Positions 34,994-44,648 of a DNA stretch of 64,000 bases are shown piece after piece. The position numbers and the translations under genes were made by a program. Source of the DNA: Sphingopyxis sp. L1A2A. Its GTDB lineage: Bacteria > Pseudomonadota > Alphaproteobacteria > Sphingomonadales > Sphingomonadaceae. The stretch's first letter is position 1; each line of letters begins with the position of its first letter. The notes beneath the pieces are model-generated. The model made no database searches. It saw nothing but the letters and a program-made list of their open reading frames with translations, and had not been told where the DNA came from. The stretch lies in assembly GCF_005502465.1 (NCBI RefSeq), contig NZ_SCOT01000001.1, forward strand, positions 186,001-250,000, written 5' to 3'.

Positions 34994-37375
34994 ATGCGTC
35001 CTTTCGCTCGTCCGCTGCGCCGTGCCATCCTCGCCTCGAGCGCGCTGTCCCTGCTCGCCCTCGCCCCCGCCGCCTTTGCGCAAGACGCTGACGCTGCCGA
35101 AGCGGGCGCCAGTGCCGATGCCGGCGATGACGAAATCATCGTCACCGCGCGCCGCCGCGACGAACGCCTGATCGACGTCCCCGTCGCGATCACCGCTTAT
35201 TCGGGCGAAGCGCTGGCCAAGGCGGGCGCGATCGACATCACCGACATCGGCCAGACGACCCCGAACACCACGCTCGAAGTGTCGCGCGGCACCAACTCGA
35301 CGCTCAGCGCCTTCATCCGCGGCGTCGGCCAGCAGGATCCGGTGTCGGGTTTTGAACAGGGCGTCGGCCTCTATCTCGACGACGTCTATCTCAACCGCCC
35401 GCAGGCCGCGGTGCTCGACATCTATGACGTCGAACGCATCGAAATCCTGCGCGGGCCGCAGGGCACGCTGTACGGCCGCAATACCATCGGCGGCGCGGTC
35501 AAATATGTGACCAAGCAGTTGCCCGAGGAGTTCTCGCTCAAGATCAAGGGCACGCTCGGCACTTATGATCAGGCCGATCTGGTCGTCACCGCCAGCGCGC
35601 CGATCGGCGACCTGCTGCGCGTCGGCGGTTCGGTGGCCCGCCTGTCGCGCGGCGGCTTTGGCGACAACCTCACCACCGGCCTCGAAAATTACAACAAGGA
35701 CGTGTGGGCCGGCCGCGGCACCGTCGAACTCGGCGGCTATGGCGAACCGGTGCTGATCCGCATTTCGGGCGACTATACCAAGGACAAGAGCGCGCCGCGC
35801 GGCGGCCACCGCCTGATCCCGTCGCTGCGCACCAACGCGCCGGTGCTCGACGATGTTTTCGACAGCCGCGGCGGCCTTAACGATCCGAAGCAGGAAATCG
35901 AATCCTACGGTCTGGCGATGAATGTCACCGCCGAGCTGACCGACACGCTGACCCTCCGCTCGATCAGCGCCTGGCGCAAGGACACGTCGGCGACCCCGAT
36001 CGATTTCGACGCGCTGCCCGCGGTCGATGTCGACGTCCCCGGCTTTTATTTCAACGAACAGATCAGCCAGGAATTCCAGCTGCTCTATGAAGGCGACCGG
36101 CTCAAGGGCCTGCTCGGCTTCTATTATCTCGACGCGACCGCCGACACCTTGTTCGACGTCCGCATCTTCAACACCTTTGCCGGGCTGACCGCCTTTACCG
36201 AAGCCGATGTCGATACCACGACCTTTGCGGTGTTCGGCGATGCGACCTTCGATTTCACCGACCAGCTCAGCCTGTCGGTCGGCGGCCGCTACACCTGGGA
36301 CACGCGCGAGGCGTCGATCCTGCGCCAGAATTACCTGGGCGGCGGCTCGCCGGTGTTCGGCGGCGCGGGCGTTCCTTTCGGTGCCCCCGGGACCGATTTC
36401 GACGGCAAGCGCAGCTTCAACAAATTCACCCCGCGCGCCTCGCTGTCGTTCAAGCCGACCCCCGACCACACGCTCTACGCCAGCTTTTCGCAGGGCTTCA
36501 AGGGTGGCGGCTTTGACCCGCGCGGGGTCGGTGTCAACGCGCCCGACCTCGACGGCAACGGCACCCGCAGCGACGCCGAAATCGCCGCTTTCCTCAGCTT
36601 CCGTCCCGAACAGGTCGAAAGCTATGAAGTCGGCTACAAGGGCAGCCTGATGGACGGCGCGGTCAATGTCGCGATCGCGGGCTTCTATGCCGATTACACC
36701 GACGTCCAGATCCCGGGTTCGGTCGCCTGCACTGTCAGCGGCCTGCCCAGCTTTTGCGGTGTCGTGTCGAACGCCGGCAAGGCGACCTTCAAGGGCGTCG
36801 AATTTGAAGGCCGCGTGCGGCTGGGCGAAGATCTTGCCGCGGCGGGCGACCGGCTGACGCTGTCGACCGCGCTTGGCTATATCGACGCCGATTATAAGCA
36901 GTTCATCGCCAACATTACCGACCCGGTGACCCTCCGGCCGACGCCGACCGACGTGTCGGATTTCCGCGAGGTGCAGAACACCCCCAAATGGACCGCCAGC
37001 GGCACCATCGCCTATGCCACCCCGATCGGCGACGGCGATTTGAGCGTCGGCACGACCTTGTCGTACCGCAGCAAGACCCATCAGTTCGAAATCCCGAACC
37101 CCTATATCGACCAGAAGGGGTTCGCGATGCTTGACGCCAGTATCATCTACACCGCGCCCGACGATCGCTGGAGCATCGGGCTGTTCGGCAAGAATCTGAC
37201 CGACAAAGCATATAAGACCTCGGGCTACACCTTCATCGTCGTGGATCCGGTCACCGGCGTGCCGGCGTTGGGCGCCAACGGTCTGCCGCGCTCGGCGCTC
37301 GGCACCGAAGGCACGCTGACCGCCTTCTACGGCAACCCGCGCCAGGTTTTTGTGACCGGCACGGTGAAGTTCTGA
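34994..37375 (+). CDS. TonB-dependent outer-membrane receptor
   Basis: A 793-residue receptor. A signal peptide (cleavage likely after AFA at residue 29) precedes a TonB-box-like DEIIVTARRR (about 46-55). The plug domain contains IRGVGQQDPVSGFEQGVGLY, LDDVYLNRPQAAVLD and EILRGPQGTLYGRNTIGGAV. The rest is a 22-strand barrel ending in aromatic VFVTGTVKF. This subfamily of sphingomonad receptors takes up varied organic substrates as well as iron complexes. The TetR neighbour suggests control by the substrate or a product rather than by iron. ATG 34994 follows GGGAGAG. Confidence 0.95.
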   Translation: MRPFARPLRRAILASSALSLLALAPAAFAQDADAAEAGASADAGDDEIIVTARRRDERLIDVPVAITAYSGEALAKAGAIDITDIGQTTPNTTLEVSRGTNSTLSAFIRGVGQQDPVSGFEQGVGLYLDDVYLNRPQAAVLDIYDVERIEILRGPQGTLYGRNTIGGAVKYVTKQLPEEFSLKIKGTLGTYDQADLVVTASAPIGDLLRVGGSVARLSRGGFGDNLTTGLENYNKDVWAGRGTVELGGYGEPVLIRISGDYTKDKSAPRGGHRLIPSLRTNAPVLDDVFDSRGGLNDPKQEIESYGLAMNVTAELTDTLTLRSISAWRKDTSATPIDFDALPAVDVDVPGFYFNEQISQEFQLLYEGDRLKGLLGFYYLDATADTLFDVRIFNTFAGLTAFTEADVDTTTFAVFGDATFDFTDQLSLSVGGRYTWDTREASILRQNYLGGGSPVFGGAGVPFGAPGTDFDGKRSFNKFTPRASLSFKPTPDHTLYASFSQGFKGGGFDPRGVGVNAPDLDGNGTRSDAEIAAFLSFRPEQVESYEVGYKGSLMDGAVNVAIAGFYADYTDVQIPGSVACTVSGLPSFCGVVSNAGKATFKGVEFEGRVRLGEDLAAAGDRLTLSTALGYIDADYKQFIANITDPVTLRPTPTDVSDFREVQNTPKWTASGTIAYATPIGDGDLSVGTTLSYRSKTHQFEIPNPYIDQKGFAMLDASIIYTAPDDRWSIGLFGKNLTDKAYKTSGYTFIVVDPVTGVPALGANGLPRSALGTEGTLTAFYGNPRQVFVTGTVKF

Positions 37376-37402
37376 GCCGCTGAATATCTAAAAAATAGGG
37401 GG

Positions 37403-37431
37403 AAGGGGCGTCCAGATTGGCGCCCCTTTTT
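37403..37431 (+). terminator. Rho-independent terminator after the TonB receptor
   Basis: A perfect 8-bp stem (AAGGGGCG at 37403-37410 with CGCCCCTT at 37421-37428), a 10-base loop, and a run of five T ending at 37431. It lies 28 bases after the receptor stop. Confidence 0.85.
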
Positions 37432-37484
37432 CGTGCGCGAACGCGATGGTGGGTTGGGGTGATGTCTAGGCCAATCCTCTACCC

Positions 37485-37505
37485 CCGTTCGTGTCGAGCG
37501 AACGG
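37485..37505. repeat. Short hairpin copy of the 30195 repeat arm
   Basis: CCGTTCG and CGAACGG form a perfect 7-bp stem around TGTCGAG. The first 17 bases equal the left arm of the element at 30195, so this is a truncated member. It sits between the convergent receptor and CoA-transferase genes. Confidence 0.6.
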
Positions 37506-37539
37506 AATATAAAGGACAGTTTGTTCGCTTCCGCGCGCC

Positions 37540-38673
37540 CTATCCGCCCAGCGGCGGTGCTCCGCCGTCGGCCACCATCCGCTCGCCATCGATGACGATC
37601 GGGCTCGCCAGCCCGTCGACAAACGCCCCCTCGGGCCGAAACCGCATCGCGCGCGCCGTCACTTGCGGGTCGGCGAACACCGCTGCCATATCGTTGATTG
37701 GTCCCGCGGGCACGCCTTCGCCCTCCAGCGCCAGCGCCAGCGGCTGCGCGTCCCAGCCGGCGATCCTCGCCGCGAGCAGCGGGATCAACGTCGCCCGATT
37801 CGCCAGCCGCGCGGCATTGCTCGCAAAACGTGCGTCATCGGCCCAGCCCGGCTCGCCGAGGATCGTACATAATTTACCGAATTGGGCGTCGTTGCCGACC
37901 GCGATCACCAGCTGGCCGTCGGCGGTCGCGAACGCCTGATACGGCACGACATTGGCATGGCCATTGCCCATCCGGCGCGGCACGGTGCCGCTCGCGAGAT
38001 AATTGGCTGCCTGATTGGCGAGCACCCCGACCTGGCAATCGAGCAGCGCCATATCGATATGCGCGCCCGCGCCGGTGACGTCACGGCGGCGCAATGCGGC
38101 GAGGATCGCGACCGCCGAATACATGCCGGTAAAGATGTCGGCATAGGCGATCCCCGCCTTTTGCGGCGCGCCATCGGGCTCGCCGGTCAGCGCCATCGCG
38201 CCGCCCATCGCCTGGATGATGAAATCATAGCCCGCGCGGTGCGCATAAGGACCGGTCTGACCGAAACCGGTGATCGAACAGACGATCAGCCGCGGGAAAT
38301 CGGCGCATAATGTCGCGGGATCGAGGCCATATTTGACCAGCCCGCCGACCTTGTAATTCTCGATCACCACATCGGCATCGGCAATCAGCGCCCGAACATC
38401 GGCCTGCCCCGCGGTGGTAGCAATGTCGATCGCGACCCCCGTCTTGCCGCGATTGGTGCTGTGATAATAAGCCGCGCCCAGATTTTCGCCGCCTTCGCCC
38501 ATAATGAACGGCGGCCCCCAGCTGCGCGTGTCGTCGCCGACCCCCGGCCGCTCGACCTTGACCACCTCGGCGCCCAGATCGGCGAGCAATTGCCCGCACC
38601 ACGGCCCTGCGAGCACCCGCGCCAGTTCAACGACGCGGATGCCCGCCAGTGGCCTCGCTATGCTATCCGCCAA
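37540..38673 (-). CDS. CaiB/BaiF family (type III) CoA-transferase
   Basis: A 377-residue family III CoA-transferase: [58 protein letters not shown] with the catalytic Asp (about 150), and [20 protein letters not shown]. These enzymes move CoA between carboxylic acids through aspartyl-CoA. It overlaps the end of the glutaryl-CoA dehydrogenase gene by 11 bases, so the likely role is succinyl-CoA:glutarate CoA transfer. Other dicarboxylates are possible. Confidence 0.9.
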   Translation of the reverse strand: MADSIARPLAGIRVVELARVLAGPWCGQLLADLGAEVVKVERPGVGDDTRSWGPPFIMGEGGENLGAAYYHSTNRGKTGVAIDIATTAGQADVRALIADADVVIENYKVGGLVKYGLDPATLCADFPRLIVCSITGFGQTGPYAHRAGYDFIIQAMGGAMALTGEPDGAPQKAGIAYADIFTGMYSAVAILAALRRRDVTGAGAHIDMALLDCQVGVLANQAANYLASGTVPRRMGNGHANVVPYQAFATADGQLVIAVGNDAQFGKLCTILGEPGWADDARFASNAARLANRATLIPLLAARIAGWDAQPLALALEGEGVPAGPINDMAAVFADPQVTARAMRFRPEGAFVDGLASPIVIDGERMVADGGAPPLGG

Positions 38674-39868
38674 AAGCGGAAATGCCGGTGATCGCGCGGC
38701 CCAGGATCAGCGCATGAACATCGTGCGTTCCCTCGTAAGTGTTCACCGTTTCCAGGTTCACGGCGTGGCGGATAACATGATAATCGGCGGAAATGCCGTT
38801 GCCGCCGTGCATATCGCGCGCGACGCGGGCGATATCGAGCGCCTTGCCGCAATTGTTGCGCTTGAGCAGGCTGATCGCATCGGGAATCAGCCGCCCCTCG
38901 TCGATCAACCGCCCGACGCGCAGCGCCGCGTTCAAACCGAGTGCAATTTCGGTGAGCATGTTCGCGAGCTTCAGCTGGACGATCTGATTCGCCGCCAGCG
39001 GGCGCCCGAACTGCTGGCGCTCACCGGTATAATTGCGCGCCGCCTCGTAACAAAACTCCGCCGCGCCCATCGCGCCCCAGCCGATGCCGTAACGCGCACG
39101 GTTGAGACAGCCGAACGGGCCTTTCAGCCCCGAGACATGCGGCAACAGCGCATCTTCGCCGACCTCGACCGAATCCATGACGATTTCGCCGGTGACCGAC
39201 GCGCGCAGGCTCACCTTGCCCTCGATCTTTGGTGCCGACAGGCCCTTCATGCCCTTTTCGAGCACAAAGCCGCGGATCGCGCCGTCATGCGCCTCCGACT
39301 TCGCCCACACGACGAACACGTCGGCGATCGGCGAATTGGTGATCCACATCTTGGCGCCCTTCAGGCGGTAACCGCCCGCGATCTTTTCGGCGCGCGTCCG
39401 CATTCCGCCAGGATCGCTGCCCGCGTCGGGCTCGGTCAGGCCAAAGCAGCCGACGAGTTCGCCCGAGGTCAGCCCGGGCAGATATTTCCGCTTCTGTTCC
39501 TCGCTACCATAAGCGTTGATCGGGTGGATCACGAGCGAGCTTTGCACCGAACAGGCCGATCGATAGCCCGAATCGATCCGCTCGACCTCGCGTGCGATCA
39601 GCCCATAGCTGACATAATTCAGCCCCGCGCCACCATATTCGGGGTCGATCGTCGCCCCGAGCAGGCCGAGCGCGCCCATTTCCAACATGATCTCGCGGTC
39701 AAACCGCTCATCGAGAAATGCCGAGGTCACGCGCGGCAGCAATTCGCCTTCGGCATAGGCACGCGCGGTGTCACGCACCATCCGCTCCTCTTCGTTCAGT
39801 TCGGCGTCGAGCTGGAGAGGATCGAGCGGGTCGAGCACTTCGATGCGCTGCGGGTCGGCGAGGGCCAT
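38663..39868 (-). CDS. Glutaryl-CoA dehydrogenase
   Basis: A 401-residue acyl-CoA dehydrogenase of the decarboxylating glutaryl-CoA group: [40 protein letters not shown], the FAD loop [18 protein letters not shown], and the catalytic Glu in [20 protein letters not shown]. It converts glutaryl-CoA to crotonyl-CoA and CO2 in lysine, tryptophan and cyclic-acid catabolism, passing electrons to ETF. ATG 39868 was chosen; an upstream TTG at 39889 is possible. The CoA-transferase follows with an overlap. Confidence 0.92.
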   Translation of the reverse strand: MALADPQRIEVLDPLDPLQLDAELNEEERMVRDTARAYAEGELLPRVTSAFLDERFDREIMLEMGALGLLGATIDPEYGGAGLNYVSYGLIAREVERIDSGYRSACSVQSSLVIHPINAYGSEEQKRKYLPGLTSGELVGCFGLTEPDAGSDPGGMRTRAEKIAGGYRLKGAKMWITNSPIADVFVVWAKSEAHDGAIRGFVLEKGMKGLSAPKIEGKVSLRASVTGEIVMDSVEVGEDALLPHVSGLKGPFGCLNRARYGIGWGAMGAAEFCYEAARNYTGERQQFGRPLAANQIVQLKLANMLTEIALGLNAALRVGRLIDEGRLIPDAISLLKRNNCGKALDIARVARDMHGGNGISADYHVIRHAVNLETVNTYEGTHDVHALILGRAITGISAFGG

Positions 39869-39915
39869 GGAAAAGCGCTTTCTCTTCAAGGCGAGCCGCC
39901 CTTTCGGGATGCGCG

Positions 39916-40833
39916 CTAGGGGGTCGGTGCGGCCGCGTTGCGGACGATGGCGGCAGCCGGGCTGTCGCGCGGCTCCAATATCGCCGCGGTCTCGATCAGG
40001 TCAAGCGCACGCCGCGCCTCATGATAGCGGCGCGCGTCGATCAACCAGTCGTTGGCGGCGGCGGCACCGGGCATCGCCTCGACCTCGGCGATCGCCAGAT
40101 CGGCTTGGCCGGCACCCAGATAGCGCCGCGCCCGGTCGAGTCGCTCCGCGGCGCGCGGCGACTGCGTTCCCGCGGCGCGGACGACGAACAATTCGCCAAG
40201 TTCGCGGCGCAGCCCCGTCCACAGGCTGCCATTGCCATCGCCGCCGCGGCCGACGAGCTGCGGTGCCAGCGTATCGAGTTCGGCGCGCAATTGTTCGAGC
40301 GTCACCGGGTCGCGCGACGTTTCGATGATCGTTTTCACCGCATTCGGCTGGTCGTCGCCGAAACGCAGGCGCAGCTGGGCGTCGAGATAACCGAGCGACA
40401 GGCCGCGATCGAGCGCGCGGCGGACAGCAAAGGCCACCAGCAGCCCCTCCGAGCGCGACGCATTGCCCGACGCCGATTCGGCCTGCAGGGTGATCCGCGA
40501 CAGCCGCTGTTCCAGTTCGGCGACCCGCGCCGCCAGCGCATTGGCGCCGTCGACCGGCGCGACGATCAATGGCTGTCCCGCGGCGGCGCCTTTTGGCGCA
40601 GCGCCCGCGATCAACACCGGGTCGGCGGTGCCGCCTGCCACGGACGTGTCGGCCATCTTCGTCGTCGGCGCGGTGCCATCGCCGGTCAGCCAGCGGTTCA
40701 CCGCCCAGCCGCCGCCGACAACACCGGCGAGCAGCAGAAGCAGGGCAGCGATGGCGAGCAGACGAAACGATGGCCCCCTCGTCGGGACCGCCTCGTCCGC
40801 AGGCGAGGGGGTGTCGATGCTGTCGATTGCCAT
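39916..40833 (-). CDS. Mitofilin (Mic60)-like membrane protein
   Basis: A 305-residue protein with a short cytoplasmic N-terminus, one membrane segment ([20 protein letters not shown]), a coiled-coil-prone stretch ([20 protein letters not shown]) and a helical C-domain with [20 protein letters not shown] and [20 protein letters not shown]. The C-part matches the mitofilin signature of alphaproteobacteria, whose members shape the inner membrane. The location directly after hemD is a known alphaproteobacterial association. It is somewhat short for the family. Confidence 0.8.
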   Translation of the reverse strand: MAIDSIDTPSPADEAVPTRGPSFRLLAIAALLLLLAGVVGGGWAVNRWLTGDGTAPTTKMADTSVAGGTADPVLIAGAAPKGAAAGQPLIVAPVDGANALAARVAELEQRLSRITLQAESASGNASRSEGLLVAFAVRRALDRGLSLGYLDAQLRLRFGDDQPNAVKTIIETSRDPVTLEQLRAELDTLAPQLVGRGGDGNGSLWTGLRRELGELFVVRAAGTQSPRAAERLDRARRYLGAGQADLAIAEVEAMPGAAAANDWLIDARRYHEARRALDLIETAAILEPRDSPAAAIVRNAAAPTP

Positions 40834-40852
40834 ATGTCTCTTTCGAACGACC

Positions 40853-41542
40853 CTATTTTTCGCCCTTGTGGCACAAAGCATGGGCCAGTGCCAACATTGA
40901 CGCATCGGTCGGCTGTGCCGCTATGGCCAATTCGGCCCAGCCATCGCCCGCCGCCGCCGCGACCGCGGGGCTGATCGCGGCGAGCGTCAGGTGCGCGCGA
41001 CGCGGCCCGACCAGGTCGGCGATCCGCTGCGCCGCGCGCGCCGAATGGGCGAGCAGCACCGCTGGGGCGGCGACACATTCCTCCCAGCCGGGCGGCGGAT
41101 CAACCGCGTCGACCGCATAGCAGGCCAGCGGCTTCAGGGCCGCACCGCGCGGATCAAACTCGGACCGCTCGCGGCCGCAAAGCCATAAGATCCGGGCGAT
41201 TTTTTTTGACGTCATAGCGTCAAGAAGGCTTTGTGCATCCCCTGCGCCGGTCTGCACGACGGTCAGTCCGGCCGCCCGCGCGGCATCGGCGGTGGCGGTG
41301 CCCACTGCATAAACCGGAAGCGCCGCCAACCCCGCAAGCGGCGGCCCGGCCAGCCGCGCCGCTTGCGCGCTAGTGAGCAGCAGCGCGTCGAAATCGGCGA
41401 CTGATGGCACCGCCCATGGCATCGCCCGCGCCGCGAACAGCGGCATCGCATAAGCGTCGAGGCCCAGCGCCGCGGCGCGTGCGATGGTGGCGCTATTGCC
41501 CGGTTCGGGGCGGGTGACGAGCAGCGGCACGCCGCCGCTCAT
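40853..41542 (-). CDS. hemD: Uroporphyrinogen-III synthase
   Basis: A 229-residue HemD. The family is poorly conserved, but the two-domain pattern is visible: VPLLVTRPEPGNSATIARAA, DALLLTSAQAARL, LPVYAVGTATADAARAAGL, and the late VLLAHSARAAQRIADL. It closes hydroxymethylbilane to uroporphyrinogen III with ring-D inversion. It overlaps hemC by 4 bases, giving the classic hemCD pair. Confidence 0.9.
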   Translation of the reverse strand: MSGGVPLLVTRPEPGNSATIARAAALGLDAYAMPLFAARAMPWAVPSVADFDALLLTSAQAARLAGPPLAGLAALPVYAVGTATADAARAAGLTVVQTGAGDAQSLLDAMTSKKIARILWLCGRERSEFDPRGAALKPLACYAVDAVDPPPGWEECVAAPAVLLAHSARAAQRIADLVGPRRAHLTLAAISPAVAAAAGDGWAELAIAAQPTDASMLALAHALCHKGEK

Positions 41543-42486
41543 GCCGCGAACAGCCGCCGCACCGTATCGGGCGCATCGGCGAGCAACCGCCGCGCCAGCG
41601 CCGCCGCGGCATCGTCGTGATCGATCACCGCATAGCCCGCGGCATGATCGGCGCCATCTTCGGAAAAAATTTCGGCATCGAGCCGCAGGGTGCCATCGTC
41701 CAGCCAACCAGCATGCGCCGCCACCGGCGATCGGCAATCGCCGCCCAGCGCCGCCAGAAACGCGCGTTCGGCCGCGACCGCACGGTGGGTCGGTGCGTGG
41801 TCGATCGCGCCGAGCAGCGCCAGCGCGGCGCCATCGGCGGCGCGGCACTCGATGCCGATCGCGCCTTGCGACGCCGCGGGCAGCAGCACCGCCGCGTCCT
41901 GCGCGCTGCCTACGCCATGCATCCCCAGCCGGTCGAGCCCCGCCGCCGCCAGCAACGTCGCATCGGCCTCGCCCGCCGCCAGCTTCGCCAGCCGCGTCGC
42001 GACATTGCCGCGCAGCAGCACCGGCGCCAGGTCGGGGCGAATCCGCCGCACCTGCGCGGCGCGGCGCGGACTACTCGTCCCCAGCCGCGCGCCATACGGC
42101 AGGTCGGCGATGCTGGTCGCCGCAATATCTTCGCGCACCACCAGCCGGTCGCGCGGATCGGCGCGTTCGAGCATCGCACCCAGCACAAAACGCGCATCGC
42201 GCAGCGTTTCGACGTCCTTCAGCGAGTGGACCGCAATATCGATCACCCCGGCATCAAGTGCCGCATCAAGCTCGCGCGTCCACAGTTCCTTGCCGCCGAC
42301 CTCGGCCAGCGCGCGGTCCTGGATGCGGTCGCCGGTCGCGGTCATCGGCACGATCGTCAGCGCCTCGGACGCGATGCCATGGGTAGCAATCAGCGCCGCC
42401 GCCGCCATATGCGCCTGTGCCATCGCCAATGGCGATGCCCGCGTGCCGATCCGCAGCGGATTTTCGATATTGGGAAGTTCGGTCAT
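41539..42486 (-). CDS. hemC: Hydroxymethylbilane synthase (porphobilinogen deaminase)
   Basis: A 315-residue HemC: LRIGTRASPLAMAQAHMAAA, DIAVHSLKDVETLRD, LGTSSPRRAAQVRRIRPDL, and LGGDCRSPVAAHA, where Cys251 attaches the dipyrromethane cofactor. It polymerises four porphobilinogens in the cytoplasm. It starts the hemC-hemD-mitofilin operon and is divergent from tsaD across a 50-base spacer. Confidence 0.96.
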   Translation of the reverse strand: MTELPNIENPLRIGTRASPLAMAQAHMAAAALIATHGIASEALTIVPMTATGDRIQDRALAEVGGKELWTRELDAALDAGVIDIAVHSLKDVETLRDARFVLGAMLERADPRDRLVVREDIAATSIADLPYGARLGTSSPRRAAQVRRIRPDLAPVLLRGNVATRLAKLAAGEADATLLAAAGLDRLGMHGVGSAQDAAVLLPAASQGAIGIECRAADGAALALLGAIDHAPTHRAVAAERAFLAALGGDCRSPVAAHAGWLDDGTLRLDAEIFSEDGADHAAGYAVIDHDDAAAALARRLLADAPDTVRRLFAA

Positions 42487-42536
42487 CGCGTCGCTGCTAG
42501 CGCGGCTTGCCCTGCCGATAAAGGGGCGGGTAAGGG

Positions 42537-43583
42537 ATGCGCACGATTATGACTCTCATCCTTGGCCTTGAATCGAGCTGCGACGAAACCGCGGCGGCGC
42601 TTGTCGACAGCGATCGGCGCATTTTGGCGCACCGCGTCGCGGGGCAAGAGGCCGAGCATAGCCCCTTTGGCGGGGTCGTCCCCGAAATCGCCGCGCGCGC
42701 GCATGTCGACCGCCTCGCCCCGATCGTCGCCGGGGTGCTCGCCGATGCCGGCGTGTCGCTCGCCGACGTCGATGCCGTCGCCGCGACCGCCGGTCCCGGG
42801 CTGATCGGCGGGGTAATGGTCGGGCTGGTCACCGGCAAGGCGCTCGCCCACGCCGCGAACAAGCCGCTGATCGCGGTCAATCATCTTGAGGGGCATGCGC
42901 TGTCGCCGCGGCTCGTCGAACCCGGCCTCGGCTTTCCCTATCTGCTGCTGCTCGTGTCGGGCGGCCATTGCCAGTTGCTGCTGGTCAAGGGCGTCGGCGA
43001 TTATCGCCGCCTCGCCACCACGATCGACGATGCCGCGGGCGAGGCGTTCGACAAGACCGCCAAGCTGCTCGGGCTCGGCTATCCCGGCGGCCCCGCGGTC
43101 GAGCGCATCGCGCAGGACGGCAACCCCCACGCGGTGCCGCTGCCGCGGCCGCTTGTCGGCAGCGCCGAACCGCATTTCTCGTTCGCCGGGCTCAAGAGCG
43201 CGGTCGCGCGCGCCGCCGCGAGCGGCGCCCACAGCGTTCCCGACCTCGCCGCCTCGTTCCAGCAGGCGGTCGTTGACTGCCTCGTCGATCGCAGCCGCAT
43301 CGCGCTCACCGCCTGCCCTGACGCGACCGCGTTCGTCGTCGCGGGCGGGGTGGCCGCCAATGGCGCGATCCGGACCGCGCTGACCGACCTCGCCGCGCGC
43401 TTCGACCGCCCGTTCGTCGCGCCGCCCTTGTGGCTGTGCACCGACAATGGCGCGATGATCGCCTGGGCCGGGGCCGAGCGCTTCGCCGCGGGCCTGTTCG
43501 ACGATCTGTCGGTCGCCGCACGCCCGCGCTGGCCGCTCGATCCCGCCGCCGAAACCGTGCGCGGCGCCGGAGTCAAAGCATGA
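42537..43583 (+). CDS. tsaD: tRNA N6-adenosine threonylcarbamoyltransferase
   Basis: A 348-residue TsaD of the ASKHA fold. It begins [17 protein letters not shown]; the metal-binding HLEGH is at about 116-120, followed by [20 protein letters not shown] and [20 protein letters not shown]. It makes t6A37 on ANN-decoding tRNAs with TsaB/TsaE. ATG 42549 is an alternative start. It overlaps gpsA by 4 bases, an order common in alphaproteobacteria. Confidence 0.96.
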   Translation: MRTIMTLILGLESSCDETAAALVDSDRRILAHRVAGQEAEHSPFGGVVPEIAARAHVDRLAPIVAGVLADAGVSLADVDAVAATAGPGLIGGVMVGLVTGKALAHAANKPLIAVNHLEGHALSPRLVEPGLGFPYLLLLVSGGHCQLLLVKGVGDYRRLATTIDDAAGEAFDKTAKLLGLGYPGGPAVERIAQDGNPHAVPLPRPLVGSAEPHFSFAGLKSAVARAAASGAHSVPDLAASFQQAVVDCLVDRSRIALTACPDATAFVVAGGVAANGAIRTALTDLAARFDRPFVAPPLWLCTDNGAMIAWAGAERFAAGLFDDLSVAARPRWPLDPAAETVRGAGVKA

Positions 43584-44572
43584 CGTCATATCGCAGTTTC
43601 GGCATTGTCGGCGGCGGCGCATGGGGCACCGCGCTCGCGCAAATGCTCGCCGCCGATGGCGCCCCGGTGCGGCTGTGGGCGCGCGAGGATGATGTCGTCG
43701 CCGCGATCAATGCCGAGCATCGCAACCCGGTCTTTTTGCCCGGCGCGGCGCTGTCGGCGTCGCTCACCGCGACCGGGGCGCTCGCCGACATGGCCGCTTG
43801 CGACGCGCTGCTCGTCGTCGTGCCGGTGCCCTTTCTGCGCGCCGTGCTGGCCAATCTGCCCGCCGGCGACGCGCCGCTGATCTTTTGCAGCAAGGGGATG
43901 GAGGCGGGCAGCTTTGCCTTTCCGATCGACATGGCGCGCGAGCTCGCACCCCAGCGGCCGCACGCGGTGCTGTCGGGGCCGACCTTTGCACACGAGGTCG
44001 CCGCCGGGCTGCCGACCGCGATCACCCTCGCCGCCGCCGACCCTGACCTCGCCGCCGCCATTGCCCGCGCAATCGCCCGCCCGCATTTCCGCCCCTATGT
44101 GTCGACCGACGTCATCGGCGCCGAGATTGGCGGCGCGATCAAGAATATCCTCGCCATCGCGTGCGGCATCGTCGACGGCGCCGGGCTCGGGCTCAACGCC
44201 CGCGCCGCGCTGATCAGCCGCGGCTTTGCCGAAATGACGCGCTTTGGGCTGGCGCGCGGCGCGAAGGCTGAAACGCTGGCGGGGCTCGCCGGGCTTGGCG
44301 ACCTTGTCCTCACCTGCACCTCGGCCAATTCGCGCAACTTCGCACTCGGCCAGGGGCTGGGCAGCGGCGCCGACGCCGCAGCGCTGATGGCCGACCGCCG
44401 CACCGTCGCCGAGGGCGCGTTCAGCGCCCCGGTCATCGCCGCCGCGGCGCGCGCCGACGGCATCGACATGCCGATCTGCGACACGGTGGCGCGGCTGGTC
44501 GCCGGTGAAACACGCGTTTCCGATGCCATTCACGCCCTGCTCAGCCGCCCGCTGCGATCCGAGGGTCGGTGA
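43580..44572 (+). CDS. gpsA: Glycerol-3-phosphate dehydrogenase [NAD(P)+]
   Basis: A 330-residue GpsA. The N-terminal [17 protein letters not shown] binds NAD(P), [12 protein letters not shown] and [18 protein letters not shown] follow, and the catalytic Lys lies in [17 protein letters not shown]. It reduces dihydroxyacetone phosphate to sn-glycerol 3-phosphate for phospholipids. ATG 43580 overlaps the tsaD stop. Confidence 0.96.
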   Translation: MTSYRSFGIVGGGAWGTALAQMLAADGAPVRLWAREDDVVAAINAEHRNPVFLPGAALSASLTATGALADMAACDALLVVVPVPFLRAVLANLPAGDAPLIFCSKGMEAGSFAFPIDMARELAPQRPHAVLSGPTFAHEVAAGLPTAITLAAADPDLAAAIARAIARPHFRPYVSTDVIGAEIGGAIKNILAIACGIVDGAGLGLNARAALISRGFAEMTRFGLARGAKAETLAGLAGLGDLVLTCTSANSRNFALGQGLGSGADAAALMADRRTVAEGAFSAPVIAAAARADGIDMPICDTVARLVAGETRVSDAIHALLSRPLRSEGR

Positions 44573-44586
44573 TCGATTGGACAGAT

Positions 44587-44615
44587 TTGCCTGCGCCCCC
44601 GCGCCACGCTAGAGT
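44587..44615 (+). promoter_or_regulatory. Candidate promoter for the flippase gene
   Basis: TTGCCT at 44587-44592 is spaced 17 bases from TAGAGT at 44610-44615, between gpsA and the flippase. AGAAGGGG at 44634-44641 serves as ribosome site for the TTG start at 44649. Confidence 0.35.
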
Positions 44616-44648
44616 AGCGTTCGGGGACCAGCAGAAGGGGCGGCGGGC

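Noticed and set aside
34904..37081. A 725-residue open frame antisense to the TonB receptor
   Set aside because: The plus-strand receptor has all family motifs from signal peptide to final beta-strand; the antisense frame has none.
41206..41223. Inverted repeat TTGACG-N6-CGTCAA
   Set aside because: It lies inside hemD coding sequence and is explained by the codons; it is not at a gene end like the other TGACG palindromes.
43580..43589. Palindrome ATGACGTCAT
   Set aside because: It is the start of gpsA over the tsaD stop (ATG ACG TCA T) and needs no other explanation.
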